A stretch of 64,000 nt of DNA, from NCBI RefSeq assembly GCF_954871325.1, contig NC_088776.1, positions 16,926,052-16,990,051 on the forward strand, in the 5' to 3' direction. The position numbers were made by a program, and so were the translations under genes. The notes beneath the pieces were generated by a model. The model was given only the letters and a program-made list of their open reading frames with translations. It was not told the DNA's origin and made no database searches. Position 1 is the stretch's first letter, and each line of letters opens with the position of its first letter. This DNA comes from Gordionus sp. m RMFG-2023. Taxonomy: Eukaryota; Nematomorpha; Gordioida; Chordodea; Parachordodidae. Shown here in pieces: positions 43,773 through 56,955 of this stretch.

Positions 43773-46123
43773 AATGTTATTTTTCTCAAATCAATTTAGC
43801 TTAGTTTATATACCAAATTTAATTTAATAACTATTTATTTAAAATTCAAAAGGTAAAAATGGCGATTTTTGCACATTTAACTCTTAATATTAGATTATAT
43901 AAAAGGTAGCGAGTTCAAAATTCGTTTCTGTTCAAAATATAATGTATATAACATTCGTACAAATTTTTTTCGGAATTGAAATGATCGGCCTAGAGTGCAT
44001 TTTTTTCGTCAGTTGACATTGAATAACCCACAATGGTCATTGTTACAAAATCCGGATAATTATTGATTTTGAAATAATAGACTATTAGATTACAAAAATA
44101 TGAGTTTCAATTCAATTTTAAACTGGAATATTTTACGTTTGTTGATAAAAAGTGTACATATGAAAATTTGAAGATAATTATAAAAAAATTAAATTCGTAA
44201 TCGGATAATTAATTATTCATATTCGAAATAAAGAATTGAATAATTAATTCGGTTGTGTTTTTTAAAAATCTTTTTCCCTTTACACCTATAAACAATAGGG
44301 GATACTAGGGGTAAGGGGCCACGTTTTTCAATTTAATATAGTTCAAACATTAATCTATAAAATCAAAGCTCTTAGTTTAAAGTGTAAGGATTATATTTAT
44401 AAAATATTATAAATTTGAATGCGTAAATTCTCGTTAGACAAAAAGATGTATCTCAATTTTTGTTCACAGTGTAATAAAAACGTTTATTTATATTTTTGAT
44501 CCATCGAATAAATGATACATTTATAAAATCTTCAAACAAATACCAAAGTTAAGAAGTAGATAGTCAAAAAATCAGCATCTTGCATTTTTACCTTAAAAAT
44601 TAAAAGCAAAAGGAGAATAAAACAATCTTATATCATAATGTATTACAATCCCTCAACTACAAAATAAAAAAGTGTGGCTCTACCTATAATATCTCTTAGA
44701 AGCTATATTATGTAAAGTATAAGTATGCAATTTTACCCTGGCTCCAATATAAATAAAATTCGACCCAGTATTTTTTTCATATGGGATAGATATTAATCTC
44801 TGAATTCTTTTACTGCTTTTACCAAGCAAAAAATTTTAACCGCTTTACACCAGAATGATATCTATTATATAATTGCTTTACCCCGGTCTCTGCTTAAAAA
44901 TTCTATTTTCCGATTTTTACTTATGCGCAGACCTCAATATAAATATCGAAAACACATATTGCCAAACCTTAGAGTTGTAAAAATATAATCTAAGTAAATA
45001 AGATGCAGCAATGTCATCGCATTATCCTATTTCTTCTGCCAACTTTAAACAGAAACTTTGGGAGTCCTTATAAATTTTGGAAAATTCTGCTTATTTTATA
45101 GCAATTTAGTTATATAACGAAGAGTAAGTAAGTGATACACACTTTTCGAAGTAACGACAACTAACATTTTTTCTAAATAACGATAGCCCTTAAATTTTTT
45201 TAGAGTAACGTTTCCGACTCTAAATATAATTAAAGCCTTTTAACTAAGGCCTAAAATTCATCTGTTGTAAAAAAATATTTATTCATAATAAATTGCTAAA
45301 AATAAAAAATTAGGAAACAATAAATAAACATTTTATAAATATCACTATTTATCATTACAAAAGCTATAAAATAAATACATACAAAAATGGATTCGCATTT
45401 CGTAAAGGATGATCATCTTCAGCCTTATTAGTTTATATAATTATTTATCTTGAAGTCAAAACACAAAATAGTCGTATTAAGTGAATCCAGCATTCTGCCT
45501 AGATATTGATAAGTGATCTTTTTAAAAATAATAGAAATAAATTTAGATTATACTATCCAATATATCTCGAAAATTATTTGTAATTATAAATTTATAAAGA
45601 GCAACATCGTGAACAAGATATATGTATATAGATAAAATGCGATCTAATCATAATAAAGCAAAGAAAATAATTAACTAGATTCATCTAAACATAAAATGTG
45701 GGGAATGAGTTTTAAAAATCTAGTAAGAGCTTGTCTTTTAAATAGTAAATTAGATTGAGTAAGTAGTTTAATATTTTAATGGATATTTCATCCTAACATC
45801 TTACAATAAACAATGCGAGACTTCTTTTATAATTAAAAAACATTTATATTATTATTATAAATTCCTAAATTTCAGCATAAATATTTCCATATAAAAAATA
45901 GAAATCGCATTCCTATATAAATAAAAAATTGGAATATTTCTGATAAAATGTTGAGTATAGCACTACCCTCCCACCCCTTCTAATCGACTGTTTTAATCAT
46001 GAATGGGAAGAAAAAAATTCCTGAAAATCGATTTAATATTTACAAACTTGAAAACTTTAATATTATCAAAAAGGCTATTTTTGTTAAAAGTAATAGCCAA
46101 ATTTAAAATTAGTAAATACATAC
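43773..46123. other. AT-rich intergenic or intronic DNA
   Basis: No coding signal, TIR or RNA recognised over about 2.3 kb. It may be intron of the gene whose exon lies at 46,124-46,287. Confidence 0.35.
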
Positions 46124-46287
46124 CGAATTCAGAATAGTATCATTGTATTTCCACTCTAACCTAATGAAAGAATTGTTCGATGGACATGTAAATGGCCCTT
46201 CCGGGGAACACAGAGATATAGACGAAGTTTCATAGTTTTCATTTTCAAATTTTTTGACCTCCACATTTCCACCCGTAATTTTCTGAT
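46124..46287 (-). CDS. orphan exon, unidentified protein with two cysteines
   Basis: A 164-nt minus-strand exon between a good acceptor (TTTGACAG) and a good donor (GTATGT). It reads QKITGGNVEVKKFENENY, then SISLCSPEGPFTCPSNNSF and IRLEWKYNDTILNS. The two Cys and two N-glycosylation-like sites (NNS, NDT) suggest an extracellular domain. GC content is higher than the flanks. I recognise no family. Adjoining exons were not found on either side. Confidence 0.4.
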
Positions 46288-47260
46288 CTGTCAAATTATA
46301 TATTTTTTTTTAATTGATCATAGTAGAACCGGACCTATATAACACTTTTTTAAACCCCGAACGAGTCTATTATCATCTTTTAATCAAGTCACAAATAACC
46401 AATCTGTAAGGTCAATTTTAACTTTATTGACAAAAATTATTTGATTTGCAAAATAGACTATTATCGGGACCAGAATTACAAGAATACATGTAAAGAAAAT
46501 ATAAAAATCAGGTGATTTATAACCGTATCAGGTAAATTCAGTGAAACATTTTTCGCGAAACCTTTATCACGAATATCGTTTATCGTGAAGATTATTTTAG
46601 TGAAGGTAATATCGCAAAACCAATTCTGCAAATTTTTTCCTGCATAACATTTATAGCGAAGACAATATCGCTAAACCTTAACCGCGAATACTTTAGAGCA
46701 AATACATCTTTGCGAATTATCGCGAACCTTTTATAGCGAATTTTCTACTGCGAATGTATTTGTGCGAAATCATTATAGCGAGCACATGACCACAAAACAG
46801 TTTATATATTGCGATTCATTTATTTAAATTAAAACAACATATTGAATATCAATTTACCTAGCAAAGTTCCTTAAATTATAAACGCGAAATGTTTTAAATA
46901 TGATGTGATAGAAAGAAATTAGCCTTTCTCTCACTCATGGTTATAAGTACGGAGGGGATTTGATTTAAGTTCCCTACCCCCACCTAAATTTTTAAAATGA
47001 GCTTTATGTCATTAAAAGCAAATTTTAACAAATATTCTGAAAAGCTTAGAATTTTCCAATCAAGATAAAAAAAAAATACGGAAAGCTAGGAATTTTTACT
47101 GATTTTCTCAGATTATTTTTTAAAATCAAAAAAGATTTTGCTAATAATTATTTTTAATTTTCTAGGAAATTTTTTATTAAATTTTTATGAGTTAATATTT
47201 TTATTAAATTTTCCGAGTTAATATTTTTTAAAGATTCTTCTAAATGTTGTGTAAATCATA

Positions 47261-47950
47261 AATGGGAATCTCATTTAAAAAAATTGTTTATCTAGAAAAT
47301 TGTTGTTCCTTAATCGGAACCCAGAGGTAAAAATAGAAATGTAAATTATATATAATGTCTAATATGATATACTTATTTAAAAAATTTAAGAGATTCATGC
47401 CACATTTTTTTATATGCCTCCCAATTATAATTTTTATATAATGCACATCGATATAACTTCCTGATATAATAGTAACTATTTCTTTTGAATATTTTGACAT
47501 CCCCTTTTTCTTCTTTCCGCATTTCAATAAATAGAAATAACTGCAAAGTTATGATTAAGCAAAAATAATTTCAAAATATTCATTATCAGATAAATTTGTA
47601 ATGGCTATGAAGAATAAATTATTGGAATAAATTTTTTGATCTTCAGTTGTTTTAGTACTTTATTTTTGCTGATTTCACATATTTCATTAATAAAAAAAAA
47701 CTCTTTCTCTATGTGATTTTATTGGAATAAATTATTTACTCTTCAGTTGTTTTAGTTTTTTAATTTTTCTGATTTCACATATTTCATTAATAAAAACTCT
47801 TTCTCTATGTGATTCCATGGTTGTCTAAGATTATAACTTTCTACCACTAATATTATTTATTATACAACCTTCATCTTCATCTCTACAATCCTTATTCCTT
47901 ACTTTGATTCTTATCACGAGATAGTTTATAGAAAATTAATACTGCTTGAT
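47261..47950. repeat. tandem duplication (about 100 bp) in AT-rich DNA
   Basis: Two units at about 47,620-47,723 and 47,724-47,813 share ATTGGAATAAATT, CTTCAGTTGTTTTAG and AACTCTTTCTCTATGTGATT. The rest of the stretch is AT-rich without a recognisable gene. Confidence 0.6.
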
Positions 47951-48344
47951 CAGTGGCGTAGTTACGGGGGTGGTTTTCGGGTTTGGACCCCTCCCAGAGC
48001 AAATTTTTTTTAGATTATACGTTAAAAGACTTAAAAGTGACTTTGTATCAAATAAATACCATTAATATTTATATTTTTCTGGTTTTGATGTTTGTGAAAG
48101 GATATTATATTACTATTGAATTTATTCTGGGTAGTATTATTATAAAGTCATTGAGAATAATCTACTAAATTATAATAACATTATTCATGCATTTAAAAAT
48201 ATTTATATATATTGTCGAAGATGTGGTTATGATTTTTAAGATAAACCCGGCCGAAGGCCGGGCATAAAGGGGGCCTGGGGGCGAAGCCCCCAGGATTTTA
48301 TCTGTATGGACCCCCTCTAAGGAAAATTCTTAGCTACGCCACTG
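47951..48344. mobile_element. hAT MITE CAGTGGCGTAG...CTACGCCACTG
   Basis: 394 bp with canonical hAT TIRs and a perfect 8-bp duplication TGCTTGAT (47,943-47,950; 48,345-48,352). It contains two strong hairpins (CCCGGCCGAAGGCCGGG and CCTGGGGGCGAAGCCCCCAG) near the right end. No coding. Confidence 0.93.
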
Positions 48345-48686
48345 TGCTTGATAATCTTATCTTTATTCTCCAATTGTAGCTATATAAATATTATATAGAT
48401 AATTATAAGATTTATACTTTATAAATAATTAACAGTTTTGTAAAAAATTTTATAATTTATATTATACTTGTTTGAGTTTCCGGTTTTCCAATGTAGGACC
48501 ATGAATGATTAAATTTTAACACAATTGAATATGAAAAAGAAAATTCTATAGTATAGTCTAACTAGAAAATATAAAACAATTTTTAAATAAAGGAAAATTT
48601 TTTGCCATTTTTTAAAAATAATACCTGTTCAATAATTAACATCGTTTTGGGGAAAAACAATGCTAAACGCTTCCACTCAATTTGTA

Positions 48687-48878
48687 TAGTGATGTTAAGC
48701 GGCTTAATTTTTTTAGCCAGGAAAATATTGACTAAGCATCGAGATTTTGCTAATAGATGACCAAACCTTTGTGCCACCTATGACCAAAATCTTCAGGCTC
48801 GCGTAATATTTTTCTTGATAAAATATTGAGTTAGCCATTTTTAAAAAATGGCTCAAATCGAGCCTTTTAACAACATTA
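48687..48878. mobile_element. hAT MITE, TAGTGTTGTTAAACGG family, copy 4
   Basis: A 192-bp copy with TIRs TAGTGATGTTAAGCGGC and CCTTTTAACAACATTA, and a perfect 8-bp duplication AATTTGTA (48,679-48,686; 48,879-48,886). Confidence 0.9.
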
Positions 48879-48886
48879 AATTTGTA

Positions 48887-49874
48887 ATCACTTTTACTCA
48901 TTTTTTATACTAAAATGGAATTAAAATATATCAGGATTTTTTGAAAATAAATATAAATAGAAAATGTTTCAAATCAAGAAAATAAAGATGTTCCAATATC
49001 GGGAAACAGGGGCAAAATGGGATAATTGCTTATTTATTTACTCTTACATATTTTACACATTTTTTTGTTGGATAGGGAGATAGACCTATAAATATCTTTT
49101 ATCATAGAGTTCTATATAGGCATCAATATCAAATGAAAGATAATTTAAAAAATTGAGCTCTAAATCGTCACACTAGTAATCATATCTAGATCACGACGGG
49201 GGGGGGGGCGTTAAAAGCATTTTCTAAATTTTGACAAGAGTATTTGAGAAGGATAATAAAAAATAATTATAAAAAGTCCCTATTATTTTAGTTCTGAGGT
49301 TAAATAGGTAACCTATTCAATTTTCTCATTTTGTAAATTGTAAAAATTTTAGGTTTAGGAATAGGCATACATATTACAAAAGTGAGGTGGAATTTTCAAC
49401 GATCAAAATGATAAAAAGCGGAATTAAGCTTGACAAACGCACTCACATTTTATTTCTAAATATTGGTGAATTCTTTTGCTAAATTACAAACTTATAAATC
49501 TTTATTTGAATATATGCATATTTATAAAGTCAAAATATATAAAAATTAAATAACTCTTCGCATTCATGTCAAAATTCTGCTTTACTATTAATTCGGCCTC
49601 TAATAGATCAAATGAGACCGAAGAACAATTTTTTCACCCAGTCATGAGACAGCATTTGAATGTAGAATTAAAAATATATCTTTTTAGGTTTATATTTACA
49701 TTTTTATACAATTCTTTCAAAATATTTGAACTTGATTGTATCGTTCAAATATCATAGCTTTAAGATATTTATATTTATAATCATTAAAATCATCTCTTTT
49801 TTCAATATGAATGATGGTTTGATAATTCTGAGCTGAGTTATTTCTTTATATGTCTCAACTTTGTTTATCAGAAC
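48887..49874. other. AT-rich spacer
   Basis: No gene recognised. A poly-G run at 49,198-49,208 follows TAGATCACGACG. The tract at 49,100-49,200 resembles an old dispersed repeat. Confidence 0.35.
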
Positions 49875-51205
49875 CAATGGCGTAGCCAGGATTTATATAT
49901 CTTAATATCATCGGCTTTAAATTTAGCGGCTGAATAGTTCTAAGAAATAATTGTATGTCAACATTTCTTGCTTTTTAGTATTAATAGAGTGCTTACAAAA
50001 TTTTGGCAGACTAATGATTTAAGCGACGAAATCATTTATTCCGAAAATTTTATCGATGTTCCATGTTAATTAAATTTTTAATCCATTTAATAGACAGCAT
50101 AAAGAAAAAGATTATTAGGAAAATAAGAAAAAATGGTCAAATTTGGCATGCATGATTGAATGGAAACCTAGTTGACGTTAATATTTAATAATTCTTCAGT
50201 CAATTTTTTCACACACAAAAAGGTATTTTAAGCCAAATAAAATATATCATTAAATCTGGAACTTACGTTAATAATTAGTTAAAATTATTACATTGATCTA
50301 CAATTCGTTTGGTAGATATTTTAAGCATTAATGGCAAAATAAGATAAAATTACCAAGATTAGTAACATGCGTAAACAAACATTATAGAAGCACTGGATAT
50401 TTTTGGGTGAGTTCAATCCATAAATTCCATACTAATCCATCAATCAGTTTTTCCAGTCAAAAAACAAAATCTAGTTATATTGCGAAATAAAGATAGCACG
50501 CCTTTAAGTATAAACCAAAAAGTTATTAGCATTACTAAAATTTGTATCAAAATTTAAGATTGAACAAAAAATCTAAGGAAAGCAATTATAATAAAAAAAA
50601 TTAAATGAAATATCTAGAAAAATATATTACTGTCATCATTTATAAAATCAACTTTTTAACCTAATTTCAAAATATGAGGATTTTTAAAAAAGGCTAACTC
50701 GATATTTTAGCCAAAAGTAAATTAACTAAGCTTGGAAATTTTTCCGACAAATGACATAAAGCGAGTCATTTAACAACATTATCTATATCTTTGATACTCA
50801 TTAACTTGTGGCATCGGAAATGTTATATCAAAATAAGTTGGATTGGTTATGGTAAAATTTAAAACTATTAGAATAGCTTTTTTTTCATCAGGCTACTAGG
50901 TTGAGCTATTGTTTAGTAAAGTAATACTAAGTGTTTACCGCTCCGAGAAGCGTTACGTATTTTTAATAATTTGTAAAAATGTGAAAATTATATTATAAAA
51001 TAAAATAATAGTATATTTATTGTTCATTCCTAAATTTGTAAGTTTTTTTACGTACTTAAATAAGAATTTTCTGAGATTATTTTTTTAGAAAATTATGGAG
51101 GATTTTTATCTAGATATTAATATAAAAGTATTATGAAAACAAAAATTTTACCTAATCATATTTTCCAGGGAGAGGTTTCAGCCCTTCCCCTTGTCTACGC
51201 CACTG
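49875..51205. mobile_element. hAT element CAATGGCGTAGCC...CTACGCCACTG
   Basis: 1,331 bp with the same TIR family as the 47,951 MITE and flanks ATCAGAAC / GTCAGAAC (7 of 8 match). A decayed fragment of the TAGTGTTGTTAAACGG MITE lies inside at about 50,690-50,790. No transposase recognised. Confidence 0.8.
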
Positions 51206-51213
51206 GTCAGAAC

Positions 51214-52834
51214 ACTTATTTAACAACGATTTTACATTTGCAATGTAAAATTCAAACTGATATGGTAATGTTTATCATATCAACAAATTGATTATAATTA
51301 CATTGGATTTAAGCATTTTAATTATTTCATCTAAAACCTCATACAATTAAAATAAAGCCTTAATATGCTTCTGTTTATTTGTCTTCGAAGGATGATTTTA
51401 AAATTATATGTTTTAGAGAAAATCAAAATGTCTATAAAAAATTTCTTACGTAAATTTCTTAAATAAACTAGTTTTTATAAAAATTTTAAAATTTATGACT
51501 ATTTAGCGGGATTTTTTATTTTTTTAATTTCGCGGGATGTAGCGTTATTCTTCGCAGGACAGAAATTTATTTTGGGATTGCGCATTATTTAATATTTAAT
51601 AGTCAAAAAAATAGAAATGTTAAAAAAAAAATAACAAAAACAAATGATGTATATGAAGTGATTATCAGTATTTGAATAAAATTAGAGTTGGATGAATGGT
51701 ATTTTTATTTGAATTTTCGTCCTTTTTTTATTATTTCGATTTGGTAGAAGGAGGTTAAAAGTTTTGAGAGTTGATATCAACATTGTTATAGTATATTATA
51801 TTCTTCACTGTCTTTTTCTTGTAAAGGTTAAAATAGGAAATGGTAAGGCAAAGTATTATCTTTTTTTATTAGATCCCTTTAGGCCATATTTTTTGATATT
51901 TAATTTATATAGTTAATAAATATCCTTACAAAATAAATTTCATAATAAAAATTTTTTTTTAAAAATGATTTTGTTTTACTAAATATGTGAACGAAAGAGA
52001 AGAGCATAGCCATATCAAATAGTTTAACCAATAAAGTTTATTTGTTAAATATAAAACAGAGGTGTAATTATAGATTTAAAGGAATCACTGACAAAAATGA
52101 TTTGGGCAAAAAGATGCGGACCAAAATTCTCCTGACAAAACTGGTAAAAATAACCACACAAAAAAAAAGACATAGGACAAAAATACCACAATTATAGAAA
52201 AATTTTACATGCTTTAATGTAAAGAAAAATTTAATTTCCTCGTTTTAAACTTTGCCCTTATTGTATAGTGTAATCCTTGAGAATTATTTCATAATAAAAT
52301 TTTACTAATAATGTTACTCATCAAAATTGATGACATTTTTAAGGGAAAACAACTATATGACTCAAGGGCTAGGAATACGAATGTTTAAAATATAATTTTA
52401 TAATGCCTAACGAAAGAAGTTATTTTTGAAATATTAATCGTGGGATTGATGTGGTAGGGAAAGACTGGGTCTTTTGTAAATTCCCTTATAAAACCTGTAT
52501 CTTGGTAAATGAATCTAACCAAACAAATCTTAAATTCCTAATAATATTTTTTGTCACAAATAAATAATGCGAATATAAAAAATTTCAGACTATATAAAAA
52601 CAAACAAAATTTTATTATTGCAGATAAGAATTTAAAAAATTTCAATGATAATCTAATCTTGATCGATTTTCGAAATTAGAAACAATTCTTGTTATTCGGA
52701 TTTCGATATTTTTTTCTCGGGGTGTTTCCCCAGAATTATATTGAGCAATTTTTAACTCTGTCAACCCCCTATTGTTTTTTTATGTCTAAAACATAAATTA
52801 TAAAGTTAATTAGTAATTTTTTATACGTTTTAAA
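51214..52834. other. AT-rich spacer
   Basis: No coding, RNA or TIR signal recognised over about 1.6 kb. It may contain decayed parts of the MULE that follows on the minus strand, but none is demonstrable. Confidence 0.35.
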
Positions 52835-53059
52835 TTATTTTAAAATAATAGATATAATATAGATATTTGTTATAAATTTCCACATGTTTAGATGGGGCTT
52901 GTTAGGTAGGAGGAAACTGAAGCATCTATTCCACTCTTCGACGGCGTTGTTAGTTTTCACTTCTCCGTTCAGAGGTGATTGGTAAAAGTTCCATAGTTCA
53001 ATATCAAACAGAGCAGGTAGCCTGCCTCTCAAATGTTTTACCAATGTAAGTTTTTTCAA
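52835..53059 (-). pseudogene. MULE-type (FLYWCH-associated) transposase C-terminal fragment
   Basis: It reads HLRGRLPALFDIELWNFYQ, then VKTNNAVEEWNRCFSF and HLNMWKFI. This matches the C-terminal signature of animal MULE transposases often linked to FLYWCH fingers (elements of the form RTNNAVEGWHR ... HPxIWKFI). About 60 residues are recognisable. No catalytic core, zinc finger or TIR was found nearby. It could be a transposon relic or an exon of a domesticated gene. Confidence 0.7.
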
Positions 53060-53719
53060 AAGTCAATAAGAGGCTGGAGTAACAATTGATTGTTAGAATA
53101 AAAAACGAAGTTTATTAGTAATTCAAATATTTCAATTAATGATGGCACAAATGCCAAGCAAACCATCTTTCTAAGTTGTAAATTAAATTCGCGATATTTG
53201 CATGTTTATCCAAAAGAATTGGCTAAAATAAAAATAACAACATTTGTGTGAACTTGGAAACACTTTACAGATTACACTGGTATTTCGAAATCCGTCATAA
53301 TTTTTTTTTGTGTGCATATAAAGTTGTCACCTATAATCGTAATTATATTTTTATAATCCTTTTTATTGGTCAATGAGGTAAAACATTACTTTAATCCCAT
53401 GATGGATTGTATAAATTTGTGTAAATAAAGGTGACGACGATTTAAATGTGCCATAAGAAAACCAATGTTCGCCTAAAACTAAGAAGTTAATTTTTTCTTG
53501 TTCCGACACGGTCGTGAACCTAGTACATATGATAAATAAATAATCTAGAAAATAGGGTTTCTTATCGGGTAGCTCTTATCGTAATAAAATTTAGGATTTA
53601 TAGTTATACTTTTTCAAAAAATTTATAGAAAGTCTTTGAAATCTTAATACTTGTCTGTAATTGTATATTCATGCGGAATTACCAGCTCGATAAGGCTGCT
53701 AGGATTCGGAGGTGCAAAA
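53060..53719. other. AT-rich spacer
   Basis: No recognisable feature. Confidence 0.35.
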
Positions 53720-53994
53720 CTATTTGAACACCGTGTTCGTTAAATTACACTTCATAAGATTCGGTGAAGGTGGTGCCATTGATATGAAATCACTTAATTG
53801 AGATACGTACTTCGCCACAATAAAGTTTGGAGTTTCCATAGTATTATTCAAAGCTTCATTCTTAATTAAATTAATAATTTTCTTGGTTTCCATTTCGATT
53901 GGATTTTCGGGATTATGTTTTTCTTTATTATCTTTTATATTACCATTTTTTTGTAAGTCGTATGGGACATTTAAATATATCATGGTCAAGGCAT
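53720..53994 (-). CDS. possible terminal exon of an unidentified gene
   Basis: A minus-strand open segment entered from a good acceptor (CTATTACAG) at 53,995. It reads ALTMIYLNVPYDLQKNGNI, then METKKIINLIKNEALNN, NFIVAKYVSQLSDFISMAPP and SPNLMKCNLTNTVFK, then a stop. Composition is protein-like. I cannot name the family. A second open stretch just upstream (MLSSKNKEILNFKNYLFRLD, about 54,079-54,020) could be a preceding exon, but the phases do not join with standard sites. Confidence 0.4.
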
Positions 53995-54644
53995 CTGTAA
54001 TAGTTTTGAGATAACTTTATCCAGGCGGAACAAATAATTTTTAAAATTTAAGATCTCCTTATTTTTGCTTGATAACATACTTCAAACCGAAATAAAGAGG
54101 AAAGAATGGCGAAAATATTTATAATTTATGACATAGGGAATGGCACAAGCCAGACGAGTAAAAATATTTTAAAAAAATTTAGGTAATACTTTTTTTAATA
54201 GTTATAATTTTTTAAATATGTCAATTTAAATAATAATAGATTAATTATTTGTTAATTTTTTTTTAGTATAGCTATTTTTTATTTTATTTTAAAATAATTT
54301 AAATAATAAGAACCCATATCAAAATATTATATTTATTTTAATTGAGATGACGAGTAACAATGTAAACCTATCCCTTTATTAACTTTCATTTAAAACCGGA
54401 AATATTATGTTATTAATATTTTAACCTTCCCGTCCCTCCAACCAAACTCAGGCTTGAAACAACGTGTCTATAACTGAATTAAATAAAAAATTTAATCAGC
54501 TTTAATTTAATACTCTTATCGAGATTTTTCAGAATAGGATTTTACATCCCCCCTCTCCCAATGTTCCTATCAATTAGCTAGAATTAGGAACCTTTTAGAT
54601 AATAGCATTAGAAAAATATTTTTATTCGCTTTCATTTGATGTCC
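53995..54644. other. AT-rich flank with dispersed repeat
   Basis: A repeat marked by CTTTCATTTGATGTCCC / CTTTCATTTGATACCC with adjacent C-rich runs (CCCCCCTCTCCC) occurs here and again at 56,219-56,400. The hAT at 54,645 inserted into one copy. Confidence 0.45.
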
Positions 54645-56218
54645 CCAGGGTTTCGAACCGAACCGCCAAACCGGAATAAACCGTTATGATTTTCTGAACC
54701 GTAACCTTAACCGAGCCGTTATAAAGAAAATATTAAAAGAGCGAACCGAACCGTTATAAATATTTTGAACCGATTTAAACCGGTTCAAAACGGTTTTAAA
54801 AAATAATTAATTTAAATTATTAACCTAAATTTGAAATTTTAATTTTCCTTGGGGCATTTTTTAAATTGGTGATTTCTTTTCAAATTAAATATTTTTATAT
54901 TATCAACATTATATATCAATTATCAAGTTTATTGTTTTTTTCTTTAAATACTTAATTTATTAGAGATTAGGCAAATTATCTGTTAATTAGATAAGATATC
55001 TTAAAATCACACATAATTATTCTTGGCTAAATTAACAAGTTTATATATATAAGTTATTAATAAACTTCTAAAATAATACTTGCTAATAATTTAGGAAAAA
55101 ATTAAATAATTCTACTATTAATAACTAACATCTAATAGAAATCAAGTACTTTTTACATTCATTTTTATATAATATGGTTTATTTTATATCTCATTATAAA
55201 AACTTGGATCATAAAATTTAAATGACAATAAATTAAATGGTCAGCAATATTTTAATGATATAATAATTTTTTATTTATAATCATATTATTTTTTTAAATT
55301 CAGAATTCTAATATTCATTTAAGTCATTATAAATTATTTATTATTAAAATAATATTTTTAACATTTGAAGAAAGAGAGATCGCCAGAAAACATCTTTGTA
55401 AAACTTGGAACTTGATACAAAGTCTAATTAATCAGAATATTGAAATTCTAAATACTATGCCTACGTGTTCGCATTCGAAAGATAATTTAGATCATGATTT
55501 TGAAGATTTATTAAAGTCGCATGAAAGTTTTAATAAGAATAATTCTCAAATAGAAAATTATAATAAATGTATAAAAATAGAATATATAAATCGGTCATTT
55601 GATAATATAGAGAGATTAGAAAAAGATACCAATCTTTTGAATTATTGGGAAAATGTAAATAATAGTATGCCAGAACTTTATAAGCACTCTGCTAGCAGTT
55701 CCAGCTACGCAGGTAAAGAGCATTTTCTAGCCTTAAGTTTATACTCTCTGCGCAGAGAACTAAATAAAATCCTGAAATATTAGAAAATATGTTAGTTATC
55801 CATTCTAATTCTCTTTTTAAACATAAATAGTATGCATTTTATTATATTTATGCGTTATTTTATTTATCATTTTAGGCATGTTTGTTTTTATCTTATTTAT
55901 GAAATAAAAAAAATTTAATTTGTATTTATATTTACTAAGTTTAATAAAAATATCTATAAGATTATCATTGTTAAATTAAAAGAAATTATAAATTAAAAAG
56001 ATTTTTCTCTAAAATTAATATATACATGGTTAATGATTAATTTTTTTTAAAATCAAATTTATAAAAACCGGAACAAACCGAAAAGAACCGTTATAAATTA
56101 TAAACCGAACCGATATGAAATTTTTTTTAAAAAACCGAAATGGAACAAAACCTTTATAAAATTTTAAACTAAAAACCGGAACGAACCGAACCGTTATGCT
56201 TAACGGTTTGATACTCTG
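54645..56218 (+). mobile_element. hAT element with CAGGGTTTC ends and ACCGAACCG repeats
   Basis: 1,574 bp, ends CAGGGTTTCGAACC and GGTTTGATACTCTG, with a perfect 8-bp duplication GATGTCCC (54,637-54,644; 56,219-56,226). Both subterminal regions carry many GAACCGAACCGTTATAAA-type words. The interior holds a C-terminal transposase fragment only, so it is an internal-deletion derivative. Confidence 0.92.
55412..55783 (+). pseudogene. hAT transposase C-terminal fragment
   Basis: It contains LEKDTNLLNYWENVNNSMPE followed by LYKHSASSSSYAGKE. The first part is the classic lead-in to the hAT dimerisation domain. Around 55,690 the reading frame shifts: VPATQV is readable in another frame while the open frame continues with unrelated residues. 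The upstream catalytic part is absent. It is related to the 10,911-18,452 transposase in this region. Confidence 0.7.
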
Positions 56219-56955
56219 GATGTCCCTGCCCGATATTTCTTATAAAAAATATTTAAATCTCTCCAAACCTAGACCCGAGGTCATAGATAGAGTGATGGGC
56301 AATTTTAATAACAATCAAAGTCATTTTATTGACTTTCATTTGATACCCTTGTCTAGATAAAAAAAAATAGAGTTTACCTCCCCCCTCCCACCCTTCATGA
56401 CTAAACTTGCATAGAGTAATGATTAATTTTAAAACTAAAAAAATCATGTTTATGCACTTAAAAATAAAAAAATAGTGAAAATTCTGAGAAAGTTAAAATT
56501 TTTACTTAGCAAAATCATCTTTTGGGAATTAGGCAAAAATTGCTTTAAATAGTTTTAATTCTGAGATGGGGGAAAAAATAATATATGTTGAAGCACCAAC
56601 CGACATGTATTGTTTTGTTATGAAGCAATACATGTTGGCTTAAAGCTTCAGAATTAATGCTTGTCCAAAGTTTGGCAAACCTCGTTCATACGGCTATATC
56701 TTAATTATGATTCCGATTTCTATTAAATTTTTTTTAAATAACTAAATATTATATTTAAGTAAACAGAAAAGATAAAACGATATCGATAAAGATCGTAAAA
56801 TAATAAGGTTCAAGAATTAGAATAGTTATTAGGGAAATCCCTTATTTCACTTGGATGTAATTTATTTTTGAATTGCCATTCAAAATTGACACTCTAAATA
56901 GTAATGTTATAGTTTTTATTTAGCTACTCTGTTTTTGGTTAGTGACTGTCAAAAC

